Positions 1 through 7,198 of a stretch of DNA of 9,308 bases are shown piece by piece (position 1 is the stretch's first letter; every line of letters starts with the position of its first letter). The notes beneath the pieces were generated by a model, which saw only the letters and a program-made list of their open reading frames with translations, had not been told where the DNA came from and made no database searches. The DNA comes from Novosphingobium sp. (lineage in GTDB: Bacteria > Pseudomonadota > Alphaproteobacteria > Sphingomonadales > Sphingomonadaceae), in assembly GCA_028697875.1 (NCBI GenBank), contig JAQVEQ010000112.1:1-9308 (forward strand). The letters are read 5' to 3'. Made by a program: the position numbers and the translations under genes.

Positions 1-2127
1 ATGATTCATTCACTGCCGCTTCGGGGGGTCTGCGGCTTATCCCTCCCTTCCGCCTGCCTTGCCGTATTGGCCGTCCCGCTTCCCGCCTTCGCGCAGGAGG
101 CCGATAGCGGTGAGTACCATCACAAGGCTTCCGACGAGATCGTCGTCACCGCCGCCTTGCCGTCCAGGCGCGAGGACATGCTGTCCAGCGTCGCGGTGGT
201 CCAGGGCGCCGAACTGACGCAGGCCCTGCGCGCCTCGATCGGCGAAACGCTGGACCAGACGCCGGGCGTTTCGGCCACCTCCTTCGGCCCCAGCGCCTCG
301 CGCCCGGTGCTACGCGGGCTGCAAGGCGAACGGGTTCGCCTGCTGACCGACGGGATCGGCTCGATCGACGTGTCGAACACTTCGGTCGATCATGCGCCGG
401 TGGTCAATGCGCTGCTGGCCGAACGCATCGAGGTCCTGCGCGGGCCGCAGTCGCTGCTTTACGGCTCCTCCGCCATCGGCGGGGTGGTCAATGTGATCGA
501 CAAGCGCATTCCCGTCGCCGTGCCGGACGAACCGATCCATATCGGCGCGCTGGCATCCTACGGCTCGGCGGCCGAGGAACGTTCGCTTGCCGGAACGGTC
601 GATGTTCCGCTGGGTGGTAACTGGGTTGCCCATGCCGACGGCAGTTACCTGAAGACGGACGACATGCGCATCGGCGGCTACGCGATGACGCCGGAATTGC
701 GGGCGCAGGCGCTGGCCTCCAGCCTGTTGCCGCCCGAACCGGATTCCGAAGTCGATTTCGCCGCCAATGCCGCCGTGAAGGACAAGCTGCCCAACACCGC
801 CAGCAAGACGTGGACCGCCGGGGCGGGCATTGCCTACATTGCCGACAGCGGCAATTTCGGCATTTCCTATAGCCACTACGACAGCCTTTACGGCGTGCCG
901 CTGCGCTTCGCGACCGAACCGGGCCAGGGACAGGAGGGTCCACGGCTGGATCTCAACCAGAACCGGTTCGACGCCCGCGCCGAGCTGGAAACGGGCGGCA
1001 ACGTCATCGACAAGATCAGCTTCCGCGGCGGCTATGCCAAATACCGCCACTACGAACTGGAAGAAGACGGCGCGGTCGGCACCGCATTCTACAATCGCGG
1101 TTTCGAAGGCCGTCTCGAACTGACGCAGGCGGCCCATGGCGTCTGGCATGGCGTGACCGGCGGGCAATATTCGCAGCGGCGCTTCAACGTCGTGGGCGAC
1201 GAGGCTTTCCTGCCGCGCAACAACAGCAGCGAACTGGGCCTGTTCACCTTCCAGCAGCTCGATTACGGGGCGCTCAAGCTCGAAGGCGGGCTGCGTTACG
1301 ACCACAGCACGCGCGAAGGCCTGCCGACTGCGGAGCAGCCGCAGTTCTTCGACGGAAAGCGCACGTTCGACACCGTTTCGGGTTCGGTGGGCGGTTCCTA
1401 TGCCCTGGCCGACGGCTGGCGGCTGGGCATCAACGTTTCGCGCACGGCGCGTGCGCCGGCGGCGGAAGAGCTGTTCGCCAATGGTCCCCATGCCGGGACC
1501 GAAGCTTTCGAAGTCGGCAATCCCGTTCTCTCGCTCGAAAAGTCGTGGGGCGTGGAAGCGATCCTGCGCGGCAGCGGGCCGGGTTATGCGATCGAAGCGT
1601 CCGCCTATCACAGCTGGTTCACCGGCTTCATCTACGAACACCGCACCGGCGAATACGAGGACGGGCTGCCGGTTTACGAAATGCACCAAGGCGATGCCCG
1701 TTATTACGGGTTCGAAGTCCAAGGCCAGCTGACGCTGGCGCGCTTCGGCGAAACCGAACTGGTGGCCGATGCGCTGGCCGACTACGTCCACGCGAACGTG
1801 AAGGGCGTCGGTCCCGCCCCGCGCATCCCGCCGCTGCGTATGCTGGGCGGTCTGGGCATCAAGGGTAAGAGCATCGACGCGCGGGTGGAAGTCGAACGCG
1901 TGACGAAGCAGGACCGGGTTTCGCAGTACGAGACGGCAACCCCGGGCTACACCATGGTCAATGCGGAGCTGAACTGGCGGCCTTGGGGCGACGAACGCCC
2001 GCTGAGCTTCGCGCTGTCGGCCAACAACATCTTCGACGTGGTCGCGCGGCGCCACGCCTCGTTCCTGAAGGACTACGCCCCGCTTGCCGGGCGCGACATC
2101 CGCATTACGGCGAGGCTGAGCCTCTAG
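1..2127 (+). CDS. TonB-dependent outer-membrane receptor, ZnuD-like (probable zinc/metal uptake)
   Basis: This 708-residue protein is a complete TonB-dependent receptor that would import a scarce ligand across the outer membrane using energy from TonB-ExbBD. Residues 1-31 form a Sec signal peptide with a hydrophobic core and a likely cleavage after AFA (29-31). A TonB box-like DEIVVTA follows at 45-51. The plug domain spans roughly 55-170 and contains the typical VLRG, RIEVLRGPQSLLYG and AIGGVVNV motifs. The remainder is a beta-barrel with alternating hydrophobic/aromatic strands, ending with a LAGRDIRITARLSL strand. The plug wording and the FLKDYAPLAGRDIR ending resemble ZnuD zinc receptors, whose usual length is similar. 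Substrate assignment is therefore an inference, and a heme or other metal receptor remains possible. The last residue is Leu, not the usual Phe. The ATG is base 1 of the window, so the ribosome site and any Zur operator lie outside. The gene converges with dcd. Confidence 0.9.
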   Translation: MIHSLPLRGVCGLSLPSACLAVLAVPLPAFAQEADSGEYHHKASDEIVVTAALPSRREDMLSSVAVVQGAELTQALRASIGETLDQTPGVSATSFGPSASRPVLRGLQGERVRLLTDGIGSIDVSNTSVDHAPVVNALLAERIEVLRGPQSLLYGSSAIGGVVNVIDKRIPVAVPDEPIHIGALASYGSAAEERSLAGTVDVPLGGNWVAHADGSYLKTDDMRIGGYAMTPELRAQALASSLLPPEPDSEVDFAANAAVKDKLPNTASKTWTAGAGIAYIADSGNFGISYSHYDSLYGVPLRFATEPGQGQEGPRLDLNQNRFDARAELETGGNVIDKISFRGGYAKYRHYELEEDGAVGTAFYNRGFEGRLELTQAAHGVWHGVTGGQYSQRRFNVVGDEAFLPRNNSSELGLFTFQQLDYGALKLEGGLRYDHSTREGLPTAEQPQFFDGKRTFDTVSGSVGGSYALADGWRLGINVSRTARAPAAEELFANGPHAGTEAFEVGNPVLSLEKSWGVEAILRGSGPGYAIEASAYHSWFTGFIYEHRTGEYEDGLPVYEMHQGDARYYGFEVQGQLTLARFGETELVADALADYVHANVKGVGPAPRIPPLRMLGGLGIKGKSIDARVEVERVTKQDRVSQYETATPGYTMVNAELNWRPWGDERPLSFALSANNIFDVVARRHASFLKDYAPLAGRDIRITARLSL

Positions 2128-2141
2128 GCGTGCGGTCCTGA

Positions 2142-2179
2142 GTCATTGCGCGCCGCCAGCCCGGCTGGCGTGCAATGAC
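2142..2179. terminator. Bipartite inverted repeat between convergent genes, likely bidirectional terminator
   Basis: The outer arms GTCATTGC (2142-2149) and GCAATGAC (2172-2179) are perfect complements. The inner arms CGCCAGC (2154-2160) and GCTGGCG (2164-2170) are also perfect, with a 3-nt loop and a small asymmetric bulge on the left side. The element lies 15 nt after the receptor stop and 20 nt after the dcd stop, exactly where two converging transcripts must end. No run of T follows on either strand, so it is not a textbook intrinsic terminator. It may instead be a GC-type terminator or a 3'-end stabilising hairpin. Confidence 0.6.
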
Positions 2180-2199
2180 GCCGGGGCGCCGCCTGCCCT

Positions 2200-2754
2200 T
2201 CAGAGCTTGGGCAGGGTCACCCCGCGCTGGCCCATGTATTTGCCCGAACGCTCGGCATAACTCGTCTCGCAAGGTTCGTTCCCCTTGAGGAACAGGAACT
2301 GGCAAGCGCCTTCGTTGGCATAGATCTTGGCCGGCAGGGGCGTGGTGTTGGAAAATTCCAGCGTCACGTGGCCTTCCCATTCCGGTTCCAGCGGCGTGAC
2401 GTTCACGATGATGCCGCAGCGCGCGTAAGTCGATTTGCCGAGGCAGATCACCAGCACGTCGCGCGGGATGCGGAAATATTCGACCGTGCGCGCCAGCACG
2501 AAGCTGTTGGGCGGGATCACGCAGACGTCGGTCTTGCGGTCGACGAAACTGTTGGACGAGAAATCCTTCGGGTCGACCACCGCGTTGTCGACATTGGTGA
2601 AGATCTTGAACTCGTCCGCCACGCGCGCGTCGTAGCCGTAGGACGACAGCCCGTAGCTGATGCAGCCTTCGCGCGTCTGCCCTTCCACGAAAGGCTCGAT
2701 CATCCCGGTGTGCCGGACTTCGTTCCGGATCCATCTGTCGCTGAGAATCGTCAT
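2200..2754 (-). CDS. dcd: dCTP deaminase
   Basis: This 184-residue cytosolic enzyme deaminates dCTP to dUTP and ammonia, feeding dUMP and then dTMP synthesis. Length and motifs fit the homotrimeric Dcd/dUTPase fold. SYGLSSYGYDAR (33-44) is the N-terminal signature. GKSTYARCG (106-114) supplies the nucleotide-phosphate-binding Ser and Arg. PEWEGHVTLE (124-133) ends in the expected catalytic Glu133. GACQFLFL (149-156) and the C-terminal SGKYMGQRGVTLPKL segment, which closes over the triphosphate in the family, are intact. The ATG at 2754 is chosen because it gives the canonical M-x-I-L-S-D start; only a weak GGGA lies upstream. It sits 45 nt downstream of the epimerase gene on the same strand, so the two are probably co-transcribed, although their pathways are unrelated. 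Confidence 0.97.
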   Translation of the reverse strand: MTILSDRWIRNEVRHTGMIEPFVEGQTREGCISYGLSSYGYDARVADEFKIFTNVDNAVVDPKDFSSNSFVDRKTDVCVIPPNSFVLARTVEYFRIPRDVLVICLGKSTYARCGIIVNVTPLEPEWEGHVTLEFSNTTPLPAKIYANEGACQFLFLKGNEPCETSYAERSGKYMGQRGVTLPKL

Positions 2755-2799
2755 GGCACGGTGATTCCCGATGGATGGGCGCGGGGCAAGATGCGAGCG

Positions 2800-3798
2800 T
2801 CAGACTCCATGGTATTCGCGGAACCAATCCACAAATTTCGGCACGCCCTGTTCGATCGAGGTCGTCGGCTGGTAGCCGAGGTCCTGCTGGATCGCGGCGA
2901 TGTCGGCATAGGTCTTGTGCACGTCGCCCGGCTGCATGGGCAGCATTTCCAGCTCCGCCTTCCTGCCGCAGGCGTCTTCCAGCAGGCCGATCACTTTCAT
3001 CAGGTGTTCGGACTTGTGGTTGCCGATGTTGTAGAGCGCATGCGGTTTCGCGCTGCCCCCGGCCTTTTCCTGCCCGTCGTCGGCGGGCGGATTGTCGAGG
3101 CAGGCGACGACCCCGGCGACGATGTCGTCGATGTAGGTGAAGTCGCGGTACATGTCGCCGTGGTTGAACACCGGGATCGGCTTCCCGGCGAGGATGTTGG
3201 CGGTAAACTTCCACATCATCATGTCCGGCCGCCCCCAAGGGCCGTAGACGGTGAAGAAGCGCAAGCCGGTGAACGGGATGCGGTAGAGATGGGCGTAAGT
3301 CTCGCTCATCAGTTCGTCCGCCCGCTTGGTCGCGGCATAGAGCGAGACGGGGTGGTCCGTCCGGTCGTCGACCGAGAACGGCAGCTTGTCGTTGCCGCCG
3401 TAGACCGAGCTGGAGCTGGCATAGACCATGTGCTCGACTTGCCGGTGGCGCGCCAGTTCCATCAGGTTGACGTGTCCGACGAGGTTGGAGCGGACATAGG
3501 CGTGCGGGTTTTCGATCGAATAGCGCACGCCCGCCTGCGCGCCGAGATGGACGATCCGGTCGAACGCGATGCCTTCAAGCGCGGATTCGAGCGCTGCCAT
3601 CTCCGCGAAGTCGAGCGGCAGGAAGGCGAAGCGGTTGCCGCCCAGTTCCGTCAGCCGGTCGCGCCGCGCCTCTTTCAGCGCCACGTCGTAATAGGGGTCG
3701 AGACTGTCGATCCCGATCACCCGGTCGCCCCGTGCCAGCAGGGTTTCGGACAGGGCCGCGCCGATGAAGCCGGCTGCTCCGGTGACGAGTACGCGCAT
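2800..3798 (-). CDS. NAD-dependent sugar-nucleotide epimerase, UDP-glucuronate 4-epimerase-like
   Basis: This 332-residue extended short-chain dehydrogenase would interconvert UDP-glucuronate and UDP-galacturonate, a precursor step for capsule, exopolysaccharide or LPS sugars. The NAD-binding Rossmann motif TGAAGFIG is at 6-13, followed by IDSLDPYYD (30-38), characteristic of the GlcA epimerases. HLGAQAGVRYS (84-94), the Ser-rich strand ASSSSVYG (127-134), and the catalytic pair Tyr154/Lys158 in HPVSLYAATK are present. RFFTVYGPWGRPDM (180-193) and RDFTYIDDI (218-226) are diagnostic of UDP-glucuronate epimerases rather than GalE. The open frame extends far upstream, antisense into cheA. I chose ATG 3798 because it begins the protein at MRVLVTGAAG and is preceded by AGGAAAGGA (complement of 3803-3811). 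The exact substrate is inferred from family resemblance. It is divergent from the chemotaxis operon and precedes dcd. Confidence 0.9.
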   Translation of the reverse strand: MRVLVTGAAGFIGAALSETLLARGDRVIGIDSLDPYYDVALKEARRDRLTELGGNRFAFLPLDFAEMAALESALEGIAFDRIVHLGAQAGVRYSIENPHAYVRSNLVGHVNLMELARHRQVEHMVYASSSSVYGGNDKLPFSVDDRTDHPVSLYAATKRADELMSETYAHLYRIPFTGLRFFTVYGPWGRPDMMMWKFTANILAGKPIPVFNHGDMYRDFTYIDDIVAGVVACLDNPPADDGQEKAGGSAKPHALYNIGNHKSEHLMKVIGLLEDACGRKAELEMLPMQPGDVHKTYADIAAIQQDLGYQPTTSIEQGVPKFVDWFREYHGV

Positions 3799-3970
3799 CG
3801 TGTCCTTTCCTGCCTGCTTCCTGGCGGGGATGCCGCGCTTATAGGGGGCGGCGGCGAAAAGGCCATGCCCGTCGCGCGGTGGGTATCGCGTACTTGCCGT
3901 TTCCGGCCGGGTGTAACTCTCGATTAACCATCCGCGGCTTAAGGCAGGGCCGATCAAGGGGACCGGCCGG
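3799..3970. promoter_or_regulatory. Divergent intergenic region between epimerase/dcd and che operon
   Basis: This 172-nt gap must carry promoters for both directions. On the minus strand a CTATAAG (complement of 3838-3844) could be a -10 for the epimerase gene, but I see no convincing -35 at the right distance. On the plus strand the region nearest cheA contains TTAACCAT (3924-3931), a second TTAA (3939-3942) and the cheA ribosome site AAGGGG (3956-3961). I found no RNA gene or small ORF with its own ribosome site here. Confidence 0.55.
3924..3931 (+). promoter_or_regulatory. Possible CtrA half-site TTAACCAT upstream of cheA
   Basis: The eight bases match exactly the TTAACCAT half-motif reported for the cell-cycle/motility regulator CtrA in alphaproteobacteria. 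It ends 39 nt before the cheA ATG. A second TTAA follows 11 nt later, not at the 7-nt spacing of the full CtrA box (TTAA-N7-TTAAC), so the full box is absent. CtrA control of motility and chemotaxis genes is known in this class. Control here is inferred from the motif and its position only. Confidence 0.4.
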
Positions 3971-6334
3971 ATGGAAGACCTGCTCGCCGAATTCGTGGCC
4001 GAGACGCGGGAAATGCTGGAAGCGCTCGCGGGCGAGATCGTCGCCTGGGAAGCGGACCCGGCAGACCGTGCGCGGCTCGATGCCGTGTTCCGTTTCGTCC
4101 ACACCGTGAAAGGCAATTGCGGTTTCTTCGATTTCCCGCGCCTTGCCGCGCTCAGCCATGCGGCGGAGGACGCGCTGTCCGACGTGCGCGCCGGCCGGCG
4201 CGAGCCGGAGCCACGGCTGGTCAGTGCGGTGCTGGCAATCATCGACCGGATCGGGGCCATGGCCGACGCCATCGAAGCGGGCGAGGAATTTGCCGACGGC
4301 GGGGACGCGGCCCTGATTGCGGCACTTTCGCCCGCCACGGACGGGGGGCGTGAATCGCCCGCCGAGCCTCTCGCGCTAGTAAATGGCGATGCGGGGCCTG
4401 CCGTCCGCCAGTCCGGCGGTGCGCGCACGATCCGCCTGCCGGTCGGCCTGCTCGATCGCGTGATGAGCGGCGTGTCCGACATGGCGGTCGCCCGCAACCT
4501 GCTGGCGCGGCGCTTGCAGGACGTTTCCGATCCCGCGCTCGACGCGCAGTTCAACCGCCTTTCCGCCCTGCTGGACGACGTGCGCGACGCCATGACCCGC
4601 ACCCGTATGCAGCGGATCGACACGCTGTTCGCCGGCTATCCCCGCATGGTGCGGGACCTGTCGGGCGAACTCGGCAAGCAGGCCGCGATCGAGATCGAAA
4701 GCGGTGCGGTCGAGATCGACCGGGAAATGCTCGAACTGATCCGCGACCCGCTGGTTCATATCCTGCGCAACGCGATCGACCACGGGATCGAAAGCCCGGC
4801 CGAACGCATGGCTGCCGGGAAGAACGGGACCGGCATCGTCACTGTCTCGGCCCGCCAGACGGGCAATGTGATCCGCATCGCGATTGCCGACGACGGGCGC
4901 GGCATCGACGCGGACCGGCTGGTCGAAAAAGCGGTCGCCGCCGGGATCGTCGCGGCGGAGGATGCGCCCCGCCTTTCGCGCCAGGAACGCTACGGCCTGA
5001 TCTGCGAGCCCGGCCTGTCGACCCGCGACCATGCGACCGCCGTTTCCGGGCGCGGGGTCGGGATGGACGTGGTGCGCGCCAATATCGAGCGCTTCGGCGG
5101 CTCGCTTTACATCTTCAGCACACTCGGCTCGGGCACGCGCTTTGTCATCGACGTGCCGCTGACGCTCAGCATCGTGCCGTCGCTCACGGTCGGTGCCGGC
5201 GGCCAGAAATTCGCGATCACCCGGTCCTATGTGGAAGAGATCGTCCGCGCGGGCACCGACGGCGCGGACATGGCCGACTTGTGCGGGGTGGCCCATGTCA
5301 CTCTGCGCGGCCGCCGCGTGCCGTGCTTTTCCCTGCGCAAGATCCTCGAAATCGGCGATGTCCCGGTGGAGCCGGAGCAATTGCTGGTCGTGCTCACCCT
5401 TGTCGGAGGCGAACTTTTCGCCCTGGCGGTGGACGAGGTGTTCGACCACGAGGAACTGGTCATCAAGCCGCTGGCCCCGGCGATCATGGCGACCGGGCTC
5501 TATGCCGGGACGACCCAGATGGACGACGGCAGCCCGGTCCTGATGCTGGACGTGGCTGGCATGGCCCGCGAAGTCGGCCTGCTCGGCCAGCTCAAGGACA
5601 AGGTGACGGGCCGCGTGCCCGTTGCTGCGCCGGTGGCGGAAACGCCGGGCGCGCAAGTCCTGCTGTTCGTCGGGCTGGACGGTCGCCGCCGCGCCTTGCC
5701 GATGGTGGCGGTCAATCGCGTGGAACAGGTCCCGGCCGCCGCGATCCGTCTGGGGGCAGGCTCCGCGCAGGCCGTCGTCGGCGAGACGCTCTATCCGCTC
5801 GCGGGCGTCGAGGGCGCTACGCTGCCGGAAGACACGACGGTCCAGCTGTTCCGCCTTGGCGACGGGCGGAGCGAAATGACTTACGCGTTCCGTGAGATGC
5901 TCGGCATCGTCACGGCCGAATGCGAGCTTGCCGGAAACGATGGGGACGGCCTCGCCGCCGGAGTCGCGCTGGTCGATGGGCAGCCGGTCGAACTGGTCGA
6001 CTGCCTCGGGCTGTTCGCCCGCCATGGCCGCGCGCCCGCCCCGGCCCGGCCGCAATTCTGCCGCCTGCCTTCCGGCGACCGCTGGTTCCAGGATTTCCTG
6101 CGCCCGCTGGTCGAAGCGGCAGGCTATCGCGTCATCGGCGAGACGGACGAGACGGAAGCGGACATCGCCATTGCCGCGCGCGAGGCCGAAGGGCCGGTGC
6201 CGCAGGGCGCCCGCGCCATCTGGCTGCGCGCGACGCCCGAGGCGACGCCGGACATGGCCGACACGATCTACCGCTACGACCGCGAGGGCCTGATGGCGGC
6301 ACTGCGGGCGGCCAGCGCGGGGAGGAGCGCATGA
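3971..6334 (+). CDS. cheA: Chemotaxis histidine kinase CheA with tandem CheW-like domains and degenerate C-terminal receiver
   Basis: This 787-residue kinase would autophosphorylate in response to receptor state and pass phosphate to CheY and CheB at the receptor array. The N-terminal HPt domain (1-~120) carries the phospho-accepting His44 in HTVKGNCGFF. Only about 30 residues of linker separate it from the dimerisation helices (~152-255), so no P2 domain is visible. The kinase core has the N box HILRNAIDHG (263-272), G1 DDGRGID (307-313), an F-box-like EPGLST (346-351, Leu where Phe is usual) and G2 SGRGVGMDVV (359-368). A CheW-like P5 domain spans ~400-535. A second, divergent CheW-like domain follows at ~562-685. 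Residues ~695-787 look like a receiver remnant without a phospho-Asp. The start is supported by AAGGGG 9 nt upstream. The stop overlaps the cheW start as ATGA. The kinase call is certain; the C-terminal interpretation is inference. Confidence 0.95.
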   Translation: MEDLLAEFVAETREMLEALAGEIVAWEADPADRARLDAVFRFVHTVKGNCGFFDFPRLAALSHAAEDALSDVRAGRREPEPRLVSAVLAIIDRIGAMADAIEAGEEFADGGDAALIAALSPATDGGRESPAEPLALVNGDAGPAVRQSGGARTIRLPVGLLDRVMSGVSDMAVARNLLARRLQDVSDPALDAQFNRLSALLDDVRDAMTRTRMQRIDTLFAGYPRMVRDLSGELGKQAAIEIESGAVEIDREMLELIRDPLVHILRNAIDHGIESPAERMAAGKNGTGIVTVSARQTGNVIRIAIADDGRGIDADRLVEKAVAAGIVAAEDAPRLSRQERYGLICEPGLSTRDHATAVSGRGVGMDVVRANIERFGGSLYIFSTLGSGTRFVIDVPLTLSIVPSLTVGAGGQKFAITRSYVEEIVRAGTDGADMADLCGVAHVTLRGRRVPCFSLRKILEIGDVPVEPEQLLVVLTLVGGELFALAVDEVFDHEELVIKPLAPAIMATGLYAGTTQMDDGSPVLMLDVAGMAREVGLLGQLKDKVTGRVPVAAPVAETPGAQVLLFVGLDGRRRALPMVAVNRVEQVPAAAIRLGAGSAQAVVGETLYPLAGVEGATLPEDTTVQLFRLGDGRSEMTYAFREMLGIVTAECELAGNDGDGLAAGVALVDGQPVELVDCLGLFARHGRAPAPARPQFCRLPSGDRWFQDFLRPLVEAAGYRVIGETDETEADIAIAAREAEGPVPQGARAIWLRATPEATPDMADTIYRYDREGLMAALRAASAGRSA

Positions 6335-6771
6335 ACGGCCTGCTTCTCGTCGTCACGATCGGCGGATGCCGGGCTGCCATCCGCGCCGCCGAAGTGCAGT
6401 CGGTGGTCGAACTGGACGCCATGGCGCCGGTCCCCCGCGCCCCGGTCTTCGTCGCGGGGCTCGCGGCGCTGCGCAGCCGTGCGCTGACCGTGATCGACTG
6501 CGCCCGTTCGCTCGAATCCACGGGGCCCGTCGCGCCCAAGGGCCCGCCCACGGTCGCGGTCGTGGAACGCGACGGCCATCTCTACGGCCTGCTGGTCGAT
6601 GCGGTCGACGACGTGGTGGAGGCCGGCGGCGGCCTGGCCGAATTGCGGACCGCGCCGCAGGGGGGCTGGAAACGGGCTGCCCTGGGCGTTGCCGAAACGG
6701 CCATGGGGCCTTTGCCCGTGCTCGATACGGCGGTGCTGGTCGCCGGGCCGCCCGCACGGGAGGCGGCTTAA
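6331..6771 (+). CDS. cheW: Chemotaxis coupling protein CheW
   Basis: This 146-residue cytoplasmic adaptor would link chemoreceptor tips to CheA. The whole protein is one CheW fold: opening beta strands (3-30), VPRAPVFVAGLAALRSRALTVID (34-56), which aligns with the family's receptor/kinase-contact loop, and a C-terminal half with GLLVDAVDDVVE (86-97) and PLPVLDTA (127-134). The usual NLRG of the loop reads ALRS (46-49): the Arg is kept but the neighbouring Asn and Gly are changed. The start is set by ATG overlapping the cheA stop (ATGA) and by GGGGAGGAG just upstream (6319-6327). An in-frame opening extends further upstream within cheA, but its translation is not CheW-like. Translational coupling to cheA is likely. 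Confidence 0.93.
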   Translation: MNGLLLVVTIGGCRAAIRAAEVQSVVELDAMAPVPRAPVFVAGLAALRSRALTVIDCARSLESTGPVAPKGPPTVAVVERDGHLYGLLVDAVDDVVEAGGGLAELRTAPQGGWKRAALGVAETAMGPLPVLDTAVLVAGPPAREAA

Positions 6772-6822
6772 GCGATTGGTTACCGGCCCCTGCCATATGT
6801 GCGCCAAAGAACGAGGGTTGCG

Positions 6823-7188
<366 letters not shown>

Positions 7189-7198
7189 GACGCATCCG

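Noticed and set aside
310..2055. Long minus-strand open frame (581 codons) antisense to the receptor gene
   Set aside because: It mirrors codon structure of the GC-rich receptor gene; the translation is rich in Arg, His, Gln and Val with no domain, and there is no need for it given the clear receptor on the other strand.
2368..3927. Plus-strand open frame (519 codons) antisense to dcd and the epimerase
   Set aside because: Both opposite-strand genes are unmistakable and complete; the frame crosses their intergenic gaps and shows no family motifs.
3924..3942. Full CtrA box before cheA
   Set aside because: The two TTAA elements are 11 nt apart, not 7, so only a half-site is claimed.
3799..4623. 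Upstream extension of the epimerase frame, antisense to cheA
   Set aside because: Ser/Arg-rich low-complexity translation; the true protein begins at the Rossmann motif with a good ribosome site at ATG 3798.
4376..6055. Long minus-strand open frame (559 codons) antisense to cheA
   Set aside because: Shadow of the GC-rich cheA codons; His/Arg/Asp-rich composition and no recognisable domain.
5920..6330. N-terminal extension of the cheW frame inside cheA
   Set aside because: The translation is Arg/Gly/Pro-rich and not CheW-like; the ATG at 6331 with a strong ribosome site and ATGA overlap is the natural start.
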